A stretch of DNA of 25,994 bases from Blastocatellia bacterium (GTDB taxonomy: Bacteria > Acidobacteriota > Blastocatellia > Pyrinomonadales > Pyrinomonadaceae). The position numbers and the translations under genes were made by a program. The notes under the pieces were generated by a model. It worked only from the letters and a program-made list of their open reading frames with translations. It was not told where the DNA came from and did not search any database. Shown in pieces: positions 6,954-14,919 of the stretch. The first letter of the stretch is position 1; the number at the start of each line of letters is the position of its first letter. The DNA lies in contig DNNE01000016.1 in the NCBI GenBank assembly GCA_003487805.1, positions 1-25,994 of the forward strand. The letters run 5' to 3'.

Positions 6954-7008
6954 ATCGTTTAGGCGCGGGCTACCGCGCGCGCGGTCGGGTAGTAGTCCGA
7001 CTCTAAAC
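6954..7008. repeat. Inverted repeat, ATCGTTTAG type
   Basis: GTTTAG at 6957-6962 and CTAAAC at 7003-7008 close an imperfect palindrome with a GC-rich interior (GCGCGGGCTACCGCGCGC). It shares its ATCGTTTAG edge with the repeat at 12050-12120. It lies just before the E2 gene. Confidence 0.6.
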
Positions 7009-7030
7009 ATTCATTGAAATTGGAGTAATC

Positions 7031-8506
7031 ATGGCTACTGAAGTTGTAATGCCGCAAATGGGCGAATCCATCGCGGAAGGAACGATCACCAAGTGGTTGA
7101 AGAACGTCGGCGATCACGTTGAGCGGGACGAGCCGTTATTCGAGATTTCGACGGACAAGGTCGATGCTGAAATTCCTTCGCCGGCGGCGGGGATTCTGAC
7201 TGACATCAAATTCAAAGAAGGCGACACGGTTGAAATAAATACTGTGGTGGCAGTACTCGACGGTGAAGGCGCCCAACCTTCAGTCGATACAGCCGCCGCA
7301 AAGGATGAAGAAACGCCGGCGGAAGCTGAACCTCCGCAAGCCGAAGCGAAGCCAGCGGAACCAACTCCCGAGCCACCCGCGCCGGCAGCTGAAACGCCAA
7401 AGCCCGCGCCGCCTGCCGCGCCTCCCGCAGCACCTGAGCCTCCAGCTCCGGTTGCTTCGTCTCACAAGACCGAAGTGAAACCGCTGGTGCGAAGGAGCGA
7501 TGCCGGCAGCGCGAAACCGGCAACGAGCGACAACGGCGGAGCGACCGCGGAAGAATTGCGCCGCACAAAATCGAGTCCACTGGTGCGCAAGATTGCCGAA
7601 GAACACGGCATCGACATCAAACAACTCGAAGGCACCGGCATGAGCGGCCGGGTTACCAAGAACGATATCCTCAGCTTCATCGAATCCGGCACCACGCCAC
7701 AGCGCGCTACCGCGGCCCCGTCATCCGCACCCGCGCAACCAAAAGCTGCTCCGCCAGTCGGCGCGACCGAACCGCAACCCTTGCCGTCGTCAAAACCTGC
7801 CACCGGCGATCGGGTCGAGCAGATGAGCGTCATGCGCAAAAAGATCGCAGAGCACATGGTGCTTTCGCGTCGCACTTCCGCGCACGTGACCACGGTTTAT
7901 GAAATTGACATGAGCAAGATCGCCAGGATGCGCGACGAAAATCGGTCCGCTTTCGAAGAACGCACCGGCACGAAGCTCACTTACATGCCGTTCATCTTCA
8001 AGGCCGTGACCGATGCGATTCGCAAGTTTCCGGTATTCAATTCACAAGTCAGCGGCGATCAGATCATCTATAAACGAGACATCAATCTCGGCATGGCGGT
8101 CGCACTTGATTGGGGCTTGATCGTTCCGGTAATTAAGCGGGCCGACGATCTTTCGATCTCCGGCCTGGCACGCGCCGCGAACGATCTCGCCGATCGCGCG
8201 CGAACCAAGCAATTGAAGCCTGATGATGTTGCCGGCGGCACGTTCACGATCACCAACCCCGGCGTATTCGGAGGATTATTCGGCACGCCGATCATCAATC
8301 AGCCACAAGTCGCAATTCTCGGGGTAGGCAAGATCGAAAAGCGCACTAAGGTTCTTACCTCGGCTGACGGTGAAGACTATGTCGCCATTCGCAGCATGGC
8401 TTATTTTGCGCTGAGCTTCGATCACCGCATCATCGATGGCTCAGACGCTGAGAAATTCCTGGCTTACATCAAAGAGAGACTTGAGTCAGGACAGTTCGCG
8501 ATCTAA
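7031..8506 (+). CDS. Dihydrolipoamide acyltransferase (E2)
   Basis: E2 is the core of the complex and transfers the acyl group from lipoyl to CoA. The 491 residues show the complete architecture. One lipoyl domain (1-77) has the attachment Lys43 in STDKVDAE. A long Pro/Ala/Glu linker spans about 80-170. The peripheral subunit-binding domain spans about 180-218 (SSPLVRKIAEEHGID, GRVTKNDI). After a second Pro/Ala linker, the catalytic domain spans about 260-491 and contains FDHRIIDGSDAE with His465 and Asp469. ATG 7031 follows GGAG 8 bases upstream. It is last in the cluster that begins with lpdA. A single lipoyl domain is compatible with either a pyruvate or a branched-chain complex. Confidence 0.96.
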   Translation: MATEVVMPQMGESIAEGTITKWLKNVGDHVERDEPLFEISTDKVDAEIPSPAAGILTDIKFKEGDTVEINTVVAVLDGEGAQPSVDTAAAKDEETPAEAEPPQAEAKPAEPTPEPPAPAAETPKPAPPAAPPAAPEPPAPVASSHKTEVKPLVRRSDAGSAKPATSDNGGATAEELRRTKSSPLVRKIAEEHGIDIKQLEGTGMSGRVTKNDILSFIESGTTPQRATAAPSSAPAQPKAAPPVGATEPQPLPSSKPATGDRVEQMSVMRKKIAEHMVLSRRTSAHVTTVYEIDMSKIARMRDENRSAFEERTGTKLTYMPFIFKAVTDAIRKFPVFNSQVSGDQIIYKRDINLGMAVALDWGLIVPVIKRADDLSISGLARAANDLADRARTKQLKPDDVAGGTFTITNPGVFGGLFGTPIINQPQVAILGVGKIEKRTKVLTSADGEDYVAIRSMAYFALSFDHRIIDGSDAEKFLAYIKERLESGQFAI

Positions 8507-8511
8507 AACTT

Positions 8512-8587
8512 AGCCACAAAAAGGCACAAGAGGCACAGAGGAGAAACGCAAATTCCTTATTTGTGCCTCTTGTGCCTTTTTGTGGCT
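8512..8587. repeat. Perfect 26-bp inverted repeat after E2
   Basis: The arm 8512-8537 (AGCCACAAAAAGGCACAAGA and onward) is the exact reverse complement of 8562-8587, with a 24-base centre. It begins 5 bases after the E2 stop. On plus-strand RNA it would form a very stable stem and may end transcription of the cluster, although no T-tract follows directly. The rest of the 350-bp gap 8507-8856 holds the promoter at 8683-8710 and nothing else I can support. Confidence 0.9.
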
Positions 8588-8682
8588 TAGCTCTTTGAAA
8601 CCACTTTTCTTGCAATCGCGTAGCGAAGAAATAATGAATCGCTGTTAACTGCTCTTAATCCCGCTTTTCACCATTTATGCTC

Positions 8683-8710
8683 TTGACACCACGACGTCGT
8701 TCTATACTAT
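8683..8710 (+). promoter_or_regulatory. Promoter for the OmpA-family gene
   Basis: A perfect TTGACA at 8683-8688 is followed after 16 bases by TACTAT (8705-8710); an overlapping TATACT at 8703-8708 would give a 14-base spacer. The leader to the ATG at 8857 would be about 140 bases, long enough for post-transcriptional control, though I see no recognised riboswitch in it. Confidence 0.6.
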
Positions 8711-8856
8711 TCGTCATCTTAAGTTGATGAGTATCAGCCTTGAACTCATTAACCCGACGTTCTTCTCTAAATCCAGAGTTCATTGTCTGAACTCACAACT
8801 TCGCCGATGCGGTCAGGGCTGCGTGTTGGCAACTAAAACAATAAGGAGTGGAATTT

Positions 8857-9894
8857 ATGAACGTGAAAATGTTTCGATCGATAGTGCTCGCTTTCGGGCT
8901 GACGCTGGCTCTTTCCCCATTAGCTTTCGGACAACCCTCGACACAAACACAAACCGCGCCGACTGATGCGTCAAGAGCCCGCTCTGTAGCCAGCGGCCAA
9001 AAGATGAAGCTCAAAGGCGTGGTCGTGCGCCGTGAAGCGGACACTTTTACGGTCCGCGATCTTACTGGAGTCGATACTGTTGTGCGGCTGACCGACAAGA
9101 CTTCGGTTAAGAGCAACGCCGCCAGCGTTTTTTCCCGCGGCACCAACTATGGCCAGACAAATATTCTTCGTGGTCTGAATCTTGAAGTCGAAGGCCGTGG
9201 CGGATCAAATGGCGAGCTGAATGCCGATAGGATTCGATTCAATGAATCAGATATGCGCACTGCCCGCGCGGTTGAAACGCGCGCCACGCCGCTCGAAGAG
9301 CGTGCCAACGCAACTGAAGGACGGTTGAGCGAAGTCGAGCAGAACGCCCAGAAGCTTTCCGGCCAGCTCGATGAACTCGCTGCGGTCTCGAACGCAGCCC
9401 GTGGCGGCGCCAAGGCCGCACAGGAAACAGCGGACGCAGCGGTTGCCGGCGTGAACGCCACCAACGATCGCATCTCGGCGCTGGACGATTATGTGCCGCA
9501 GGATTCGATCGCGGTGAACTTCCGTCTCGGTAGTTCAATCCTGAATGCTGATGCGAAAACCAAACTCGACGCGATCGCCACGAAGGCGCTTAACGCCAAG
9601 GGCTATGTGCTCGAGGTCACCGGGTATGCCGATGCCACCGGCAACACTGAACGCAATCGCGCTTTGAGCTCACGTCGCGCTGATGCCGTCATTCGTTACA
9701 TGGTTGAGAATCATCAGATCCCGCTGCGTCGCATCGTGACGCCGTACGGCTTTGGTGAATCGAACCCAATTGCCGATAACAAGACTCGCGAGGGTCGCGC
9801 AGAAAATCGACGCGTCGAAGTGAAGGTGCTGGTCAACAAAGGCCTGACTTCGCCCGCGCCAACCGTTAATCCGGGGAGCGGCAGCGGCCAGTAG
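8857..9894 (+). CDS. OmpA-family peptidoglycan-binding envelope protein
   Basis: The product has 345 residues. AAGGAG at 8843-8848 fixes ATG 8857 rather than the GTG at 8848. It has a Sec signal peptide (1 to about 25, ending LAFGQ), then a small beta-rich domain (about 48-128, GVVVRREADTFTVRDLTG, resembling DUF5666-like modules). An Ala/Glu-rich helical, probably coiled-coil segment follows (about 135-205). The C-terminal OmpA domain (about 216-327) includes Asp259 in TGYADATGNTE and NRALSSRRADAV, the usual peptidoglycan-contact motif. No outer-membrane barrel is present, so it is probably a periplasmic or envelope-anchored protein tied to the cell wall. It has its own promoter and is followed by two hairpins. 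Confidence 0.92.
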   Translation: MNVKMFRSIVLAFGLTLALSPLAFGQPSTQTQTAPTDASRARSVASGQKMKLKGVVVRREADTFTVRDLTGVDTVVRLTDKTSVKSNAASVFSRGTNYGQTNILRGLNLEVEGRGGSNGELNADRIRFNESDMRTARAVETRATPLEERANATEGRLSEVEQNAQKLSGQLDELAAVSNAARGGAKAAQETADAAVAGVNATNDRISALDDYVPQDSIAVNFRLGSSILNADAKTKLDAIATKALNAKGYVLEVTGYADATGNTERNRALSSRRADAVIRYMVENHQIPLRRIVTPYGFGESNPIADNKTREGRAENRRVEVKVLVNKGLTSPAPTVNPGSGSGQ

Positions 9895-9897
9895 TAG

Positions 9898-9948
9898 CGC
9901 AAACTGTTAGTTTGCGATCTGAACAAGCCCGACTCTTCGGGATTGTTC
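9898..9948. repeat. Two hairpins after the OmpA gene
   Basis: CGCAAACT-GTT-AGTTTGCG (9898-9916) is followed by a 12-base-pair hairpin with one mismatch, 9921-9932 with 9937-9948, loop CTCT. They begin 4 bases after the stop codon and may act as a terminator, but no T-run follows. The GTAGCGCAA edge and the CCCGA/TCGGGATTG stem relate it to the repeat at 2075-2144. Confidence 0.65.
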
Positions 9949-10035
9949 CACATTGCCAACGATCATGCCGTCAGCGAGCGTCTAATGATTGGAATAGCCA
10001 GCAGCACGCAAACGGGCGGCATGAGGAGTTGGTGA

Positions 10036-11124
10036 ATGCATCTAAACAGAAAGAACATTTCATGGCCGGCGCTGACGATAGCAGCGCTGGCTTTATTTTT
10101 GCTCGGCGCCACGCTGCTTACACCTGACACGTCCGCGCAAAAGATCAAGCAGCTGCCGCCACCGCCGCCGGTTCCGCGTTACAAGCCAAAGCCAACACCA
10201 ACCCCGGCACCGATCGAATATGACGTGGTGCGAGTTACTTCGAATCTCGTGGGGGTGCCAGTGTCGGTGACTGATGCACAGGGACAGCCCGTGCGCGATC
10301 TCAAGCCGGGCGATTTTCGGATCGAAGAAGACGGCAAGCAACAGGAGATTGCGCAGCTTGGTGATCCTGAACAAGTACCGCTCGACATCGCACTTTTGAT
10401 CGACGTTTCGAGCAGCGTGGTTGCGCGTTTCGATTTTGAGCGAGAAGCAGCATCGCGTTTTCTGGAACGGGTGCTAAAGCCCGAGGATCGCGCCACGATT
10501 TTCGCAATTGATGAAACGCCCAGATTAGTTCAACAACTAGCCAGCGCTTCTACTGCATCGCGCAGCGTGTTGTCGATCAAACCTTCAAACGGTTTCACGG
10601 CTTTCTTTGATTCGCTGGTCGCCGCGACGAATTATCTCGATCGCAATTCATCAAACGGGCGCCGGCGCATCATGGTAGTGATCTCTGATGGAGACGATAC
10701 CGCGCGCATTCTCACCGTATCACCAGGTAAAACAGCACTCATCGGGATGGATGCGCAACTTCAACTCATTCAAAACGCTCAACTCGATATTGTTCATGAC
10801 ATTCAGCGCGCGGAAATCACATTCTATTCAATTAATCCCAGCGGTCAGACGATGCGCCTGAACGTAAGGACCGCGCGCTCGGAAACAGGGATGGAGCGTT
10901 TCGCGACCGCGACTGGCGGCGCTGCCTTTGTTCCGGCCCACGAAAGCGACCTGACGAACATCTTCAATCGCATCGCGTCAGAAATTCGCTCGCAGTATCT
11001 CCTGCAGTATTACTCTAACGATAAGTCAGGTAGCCGGGCCTTTCGCCGCATCTCGGTCACTGCGCCGGCACATTCCGAATTGCGAGTCCGCGCACGCGAA
11101 GGCTATTATCCCAAAGCAAAATAG
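10036..11124 (+). CDS. Acidobacterial-type VWFA domain protein
   Basis: The 362-residue exported protein has a hydrophobic signal or anchor at 10-34, a Pro-rich segment (PPPPPVPRYKPKPTPTP), and a beta domain with VTSNLVGVPVSVTDAQG, PVRDLKPGDFRIEEDG and an EQVPLDIALLIDVSSS strand. The MIDAS metal motif is D123-V-S-S-S127, followed by VISDGDD. The order (TSNLVGVPVSVTD, then VWFA, then YLLQYYSND) is that of the VWFA-related family common in Acidobacteriota. Such proteins probably bind other proteins at the envelope, but no function is established. GAGGAG lies about 8 bases upstream of ATG 10036. Confidence 0.9.
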   Translation: MHLNRKNISWPALTIAALALFLLGATLLTPDTSAQKIKQLPPPPPVPRYKPKPTPTPAPIEYDVVRVTSNLVGVPVSVTDAQGQPVRDLKPGDFRIEEDGKQQEIAQLGDPEQVPLDIALLIDVSSSVVARFDFEREAASRFLERVLKPEDRATIFAIDETPRLVQQLASASTASRSVLSIKPSNGFTAFFDSLVAATNYLDRNSSNGRRRIMVVISDGDDTARILTVSPGKTALIGMDAQLQLIQNAQLDIVHDIQRAEITFYSINPSGQTMRLNVRTARSETGMERFATATGGAAFVPAHESDLTNIFNRIASEIRSQYLLQYYSNDKSGSRAFRRISVTAPAHSELRVRAREGYYPKAK

Positions 11125-11137
11125 CTTCTGGTTGAAA

Positions 11138-11187
11138 GTGGCATGGGCGTCTCGCCCGTGAAATCACGCGCAAGATGCGCGTGCCAC
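11138..11187. repeat. Inverted repeat, GGGCGTCTCGCCCGTG type
   Basis: The arms 11138-11160 and 11165-11187 (23 bases each) begin and end with GTGGCA and TGCCAC. Each arm also folds by itself (GGGCGTCTCGCCC; CGCGCAAGATGCGCG). The whole resembles a double REP unit. It fills the 91-base gap between the VWFA and patatin genes. Confidence 0.8.
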
Positions 11188-11215
11188 GATCGCGAGTCAT
11201 AGCGAGTGTTCTGTG

Positions 11216-12058
11216 ATGCAAGGCAGTCACAAATCTGATCGTCTGCGTGTTGGCTTGGCGCTTTCGGGCGGCGCCGCGCGCGGCATCGCGCACGTGGGCG
11301 TTCTGCGCGCGTTGGTTGAAAACGGAATTCCGATCGATGCCATCGCCGGCGCCTCGGCAGGTGCTTTGATTGGCGGTTGCTATGCCGCTGGTCTTTCGAT
11401 CGAACGGCTGGGCAAAATGGCGAGCACGTTTCGCTGGCGGCACACGCAGCGGCCCTCGTTTTCACGACTCGGCCTGCAATCCAACGCGCGCATGGAAAAG
11501 TTTCTGCACGCGAATCTTCCGGTCACGCGTTTTGAAGATCTGAAAATTCCTTTCGCTGCGATGGTCACCGACTTACTTAAGGGTGAGCTCATCGTCTTGC
11601 GTGACACGGGTGACGTGCCGTTTGCGATTCGGGCCAGTTGCTGTATCCCGTTCTTTATGGCTCCAATTGAAGACGACCAAGGCAGATTGCTAATCGATGG
11701 CGGTATCGCGCAAAACCTGCCAATCAGCCAGACGCGCGATCTCGGCGCCGACATCGTTATCGCGGTGGACGTGAATTTCGACGGCGTAAAATTTTTCGAT
11801 CGACCTCGAACGGCACTGGGCGTGCTTGCCTACACTTTCATTGCGGTCGAGCGCATTGTTTCGAATCAACAGCGCGGTGACGCAGATGTCCTGATTGTGC
11901 CCAAAGTAGGACACATTCGTTGGGACCAGACTCGCCGCGCGGACGAGTTAGTGAAAGCGGGTTACGAAGCGGGACTGGAATCGATCGATGAAATCAGGAA
12001 CGTGATTGCCCAACGAACGAAGCTTTATACTGAGTCAAGAGAAACAGTTATCGTTTAG
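11216..12058 (+). CDS. Patatin-like phospholipase
   Basis: This 280-residue protein is a single patatin domain, predicted to hydrolyse acyl ester bonds of phospholipids or other lipids with a Ser-Asp dyad. The oxyanion-hole motif SGGAARGIAHVG begins at 17, the nucleophile is Ser47 in GASAG, and the catalytic Asp161 is in IDGGIAQNLP. It has no signal peptide or membrane segment, so it is probably cytoplasmic and of the RssA/YchK bacterial type. ATG 11216 is preferred to GTG 11213; no strong ribosome binding site is visible. The last codons and the TAG stop (12056-12058) fall inside the palindromic repeat at 12050-12120, so the native C-terminus may have been changed by that repeat. Confidence 0.92.
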   Translation: MQGSHKSDRLRVGLALSGGAARGIAHVGVLRALVENGIPIDAIAGASAGALIGGCYAAGLSIERLGKMASTFRWRHTQRPSFSRLGLQSNARMEKFLHANLPVTRFEDLKIPFAAMVTDLLKGELIVLRDTGDVPFAIRASCCIPFFMAPIEDDQGRLLIDGGIAQNLPISQTRDLGADIVIAVDVNFDGVKFFDRPRTALGVLAYTFIAVERIVSNQQRGDADVLIVPKVGHIRWDQTRRADELVKAGYEAGLESIDEIRNVIAQRTKLYTESRETVIV

Positions 12059-12120
12059 ACGGCGCACTTGTGCGTCGCCTCGATCAAAGACGTGCCGGAC
12101 AAATCCGGCGTCTAAACGAT
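12050..12120. repeat. Inverted repeat, ATCGTTTAGACG type
   Basis: ATCGTTTAGACG (12050-12061) and CGTCTAAACGAT (12109-12120) are perfect reverse complements. Within them, 12094-12109 is a perfect hairpin GCCGGA-CAAA-TCCGGC. The left arm contains the TAG stop of the patatin gene. Related in its edge to 6954-7008. Confidence 0.85.
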
Positions 12121-12197
12121 TGCCCCCTTCAAGAATTCAACCCTCATTCGCACTTTAAGTAGAGTAACGGATTGAACTGATGGATCGCTCGACGCTT

Positions 12198-12218
12198 TTC
12201 TCAACCCTGGGTTGAGAA
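12198..12218. repeat. Perfect 21-base palindrome
   Basis: TTCTCAACCC-T-GGGTTGAGAA. It stands 16 bases before the terminator at 12234-12266. It could be a second hairpin or a binding site for a dimeric regulator; the sequence does not decide. Confidence 0.6.
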
Positions 12219-12233
12219 ACTGCACGGAATCAC

Positions 12234-12266
12234 AAGCCTCCCTTACACGGAGGCTTTGGATTTTTT
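12234..12266 (+). terminator. Rho-independent terminator upstream of PBP1
   Basis: AAGCCTCC-CTTACAC-GGAGGCTT (12234-12256) is followed by TGGA and six T residues (12261-12266). It should end transcription from the patatin gene. It lies only 27 bases before the PBP1 start codon, so either the PBP1 promoter overlaps or follows it, or it acts as an attenuator in a PBP1 leader. Confidence 0.75.
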
Positions 12267-12293
12267 GCCAACGTATTAATGAAAGCCCCATAA

Positions 12294-14786
12294 ATGGGTC
12301 TAAAGAAAACATTTCGCGCTCTTAACCCGGCCGTAAAACGCGGGACTAAGAGAAAAGTAAAGCGACTGTTCCGGATCGCCGCCACAGTAATCGCGGTCGC
12401 GTTAATTTCGCTCGCGATCTTCTTCATTCACTCATATCGCACGTACGCCAGGCTGGTCGACGATCGTATCGACCGTGGATATCTCACCAGCCGCGCGGGC
12501 ATCTACGCGGCGCCGCGCATTCTACGCCCCGGCCAAAAGTATTCACCTGAGCATCTGACTGAGGTCCTCCGTCGCGCGGGTTACATCGAAAGCGAAGCGG
12601 CGAGCGAAGTCTGGAACGGCAGCTTCTCAGTTAAAGCCAGTGGAATTGATATTCGACCGAACACAAACGCTGAATTCATTTCAGTTTTGCATGTCTCGTT
12701 CACTTCTGATGGACGCATTTCCGGCGTGACTGGCGACGATGTCGCCCTCGATTCGTTCACGCTTGCGCCGGAATCACTGACGTCAAGCGCGACTACCAAA
12801 GACGGCGCACACGATCACCTTTCGTTCCGAGATATTCCGCCGCTGCTGGTCCACGCAATCACGTCAATCGAAGATCGGCGATTCTTTGATCATCATGGGT
12901 TGGACATCTTCGGCGTCGCTCGAGCCCTGATTCGTAACGCCGGCGATGAAAGAATGGCCCAGGGCGGTTCAACGATCACACAGCAACTGGTCAAGAACAC
13001 TTACCTCACACCTGAGCGAACGCTGCGGCGCAAGTTCGCAGAAGCAATGCTGGCGTTCACCATCGAGCGGCGAGTGTCGAAAGAAGACATCTTCGCGCTG
13101 TACTGCAACGAAATCTACCTCGGCCAACGCGGCCCGCTCGCGGTGCGAGGCGTCGATCAGGCAGCGCGAGTTTACTTCGGTAAAGAATTGAAAGACCTGA
13201 CCCTGCCCGAAGCCGCGACGATCGCCGGCATGATTCAGAGTCCAACGCGCTATTCGCCAGTTCGACAAAATGATGGAGCCCGCGCGCGACGGAATACCGT
13301 GCTGGGAACGATGGTGCGGGACGGGTTTATTAATCTGGACCAGGCCTCAGCCGCGGCCAGCGAGCCGCTCGCGATCGCTGACTTCGATCCCGCGCGCGAA
13401 TCCGTCGCCCCTTATTTTATCGATTACGTGAATCGTTACAGAACCGCGAGCGGTAGCGAGCGGGTAAACGCCGGCACTGATGCCGGCGAACCGCAGGCAA
13501 GGATGCCTGCGCTCCCAGATGGCGCTCCGATTGTCACCACGATCGATCTCGATCTCCAACGACTTGCTGCGGACGCAATCGCACATCAACTCAATCGTCT
13601 CGATAAGATTTACGCGTCCCGTGGACAGACGCCGCAAGTCGCGCTTGTAGCTCTCGATCCAAAGACTGGAAATGTTCTGGCAATGATTGGCGGCAGAGAC
13701 TATGGCGCCTCGCAGCTGAACCGCGCGACCGACGCCGAGCGACAACCGGGCTCCGTCTTCAAGCCATTTGTTTATGCGGCCGCGCTGGAGAGCGGCATGT
13801 CACCGCTGCGCATGTTCAAGGACGCGCCACAGGAATTTACTTACGCGCGCACGCAAAAGTATCGGCCGTCGAATTATGGCGGCGGATTCTCAATGCGCGA
13901 TCTGCCGATGCGTGACGGCCTGATCAAATCTCTGAACGTGGTGACCGTCGATGTCGCGATGCAGACAGGTTTGGCGCGCGTGGCGAACACGGCGTTGAAG
14001 TTTGGTCTGCCGCGCCCGACCCCGTATCCGGCGCTCGCGTTGGGCACGACCGAAGCTACGCCGCTGCAAATTGCCTCTGCCTATGCTTCGTTTGCGAACG
14101 GCGGGCGCAAGATCCAACCGAGCATGACGGCAACGGATGACGGCAGCAGAAACGAACAAGTGATCGAGCCGACTACTGCGTACATGATTACCGACATGCT
14201 GGAAGGCGTGATCGATCACGGCACCGCGCGCGCCGCTCGCGGCTTAATACCAGGAACGGCCGTGGCTGGCAAGACGGGGACGTCGCGTGATGGTTGGTTT
14301 GTCGGCTACACGCCGAACCTCGTGTGCGCCGTGTGGATCGGCTTCGACGATAACAAGCAATTGGGATTGACCGGAGCCGAGGCTGCCTTACCGGCTTGGA
14401 TTGATTTCATGAAGAGTGCAATCGATTTGCGGCCTGAGCTGGGCGGCAAGTCATTCGCTCAGCCCGAAGGAATTACGGTCGCTGAAATTGATCCTGAGAC
14501 AGATGAACTGGCAACCGGTAAGTGCCCGATGCACGAAAGGGTGGCGATGCTGACAACGCAAGTGCCCCTCTCAGAATGCTTCCGTCACAACCTCTATTTC
14601 GATATTGGAATTGAACAGTCCGTCGCCCAACCTGCTGTTTTCCAAACGACTCAATCCGAAGCCTCACGTAAAAAGCAAACTGAGAAATCGCCCGGAAAAT
14701 TTGCTCGACTACGCGATACTCAAGTTGAAACCAACAAAGACGGAAGAAGAGTTTTGGTTAATGAGATGAGAAGCGGGACTCGCTGA
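12294..14786 (+). CDS. Class A penicillin-binding protein (PBP1 family)
   Basis: This bifunctional peptidoglycan synthase polymerises lipid II (glycosyltransferase) and cross-links stem peptides (transpeptidase). The 830 residues contain a cytoplasmic basic tail, a membrane anchor at about 29-46, a small UB2H-like segment as in PBP1B (about 60-125), the GT51 domain (about 180-355, catalytic Glu193 in IEDRRFFDHHG, then GGSTITQQL) and the transpeptidase domain (about 410-715: S487-V-F-K490, S546-L-N548, K660-T-G-T). A Cys-containing tail follows. Residues about 381-407, between the two domains, are encoded by a run of palindromic repeats (13434-13511). ATG 12294 has no strong ribosome binding site; the terminator at 12234-12266 is close by. 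Confidence 0.95.
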   Translation: MGLKKTFRALNPAVKRGTKRKVKRLFRIAATVIAVALISLAIFFIHSYRTYARLVDDRIDRGYLTSRAGIYAAPRILRPGQKYSPEHLTEVLRRAGYIESEAASEVWNGSFSVKASGIDIRPNTNAEFISVLHVSFTSDGRISGVTGDDVALDSFTLAPESLTSSATTKDGAHDHLSFRDIPPLLVHAITSIEDRRFFDHHGLDIFGVARALIRNAGDERMAQGGSTITQQLVKNTYLTPERTLRRKFAEAMLAFTIERRVSKEDIFALYCNEIYLGQRGPLAVRGVDQAARVYFGKELKDLTLPEAATIAGMIQSPTRYSPVRQNDGARARRNTVLGTMVRDGFINLDQASAAASEPLAIADFDPARESVAPYFIDYVNRYRTASGSERVNAGTDAGEPQARMPALPDGAPIVTTIDLDLQRLAADAIAHQLNRLDKIYASRGQTPQVALVALDPKTGNVLAMIGGRDYGASQLNRATDAERQPGSVFKPFVYAAALESGMSPLRMFKDAPQEFTYARTQKYRPSNYGGGFSMRDLPMRDGLIKSLNVVTVDVAMQTGLARVANTALKFGLPRPTPYPALALGTTEATPLQIASAYASFANGGRKIQPSMTATDDGSRNEQVIEPTTAYMITDMLEGVIDHGTARAARGLIPGTAVAGKTGTSRDGWFVGYTPNLVCAVWIGFDDNKQLGLTGAEAALPAWIDFMKSAIDLRPELGGKSFAQPEGITVAEIDPETDELATGKCPMHERVAMLTTQVPLSECFRHNLYFDIGIEQSVAQPAVFQTTQSEASRKKQTEKSPGKFARLRDTQVETNKDGRRVLVNEMRSGTR
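13434..13511 (+). repeat. Palindromic repeats inserted in frame in PBP1
   Basis: Three elements sit head to tail inside the coding frame. Positions 13434-13464 are identical over 31 bases to 1192-1222, the left arm of palindrome family A. Then come the perfect hairpins CGCCGGCA-CTGA-TGCCGGCG (13469-13488) and CGCAGGCA-AGGA-TGCCTGCG (13492-13511). They encode about RYRTASGSERVNAG and TDAGEPQARMPA without a stop, between the last GT51 segment (YFIDYVN) and the start of the transpeptidase domain (PIVTTIDLDLQ). This position is a linker, which would tolerate an insertion. Confidence 0.88.
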
Positions 14787-14801
14787 GCCTGGGGCTCTTA
14801 G

Positions 14802-14911
14802 CCCTCTCCCATTGGGAGAGGGTTGGGTGAGGGTCTAGCGTAGATCCAAAAGTTTTTCTTTTCTCGCGCCGCTAAGCCCTCACCCTTAATCCCTCTCCCA
14901 AAGGGAGAGGG
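14802..14911. repeat. Inverted repeat of CCCTCTCCC units
   Basis: CCCTCTCCC-ATT-GGGAGAGGG followed by TTGGGTGAGGG (14802-14833) is mirrored by CCCTCACCCTTAAT and CCCTCTCCC-AAA-GGGAGAGGG (14878-14911). Each half is also its own hairpin. It fills the gap between the convergent PBP1 and truncated haemoglobin genes and could terminate transcription from both sides. Similar units are common between genes of many bacteria. Confidence 0.85.
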
Positions 14912-14919
14912 AAACACAC

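Noticed and set aside
2167..8506. Horizontal transfer or a mobile island
   Set aside because: No integrase, transposase, tRNA or attachment site is seen, and codon and base use look like the rest of the window.
8724..8966. 80-codon plus-strand frame before the OmpA gene
   Set aside because: It overlaps the OmpA start in another frame, has no ribosome binding site and lies in the leader after the predicted promoter.
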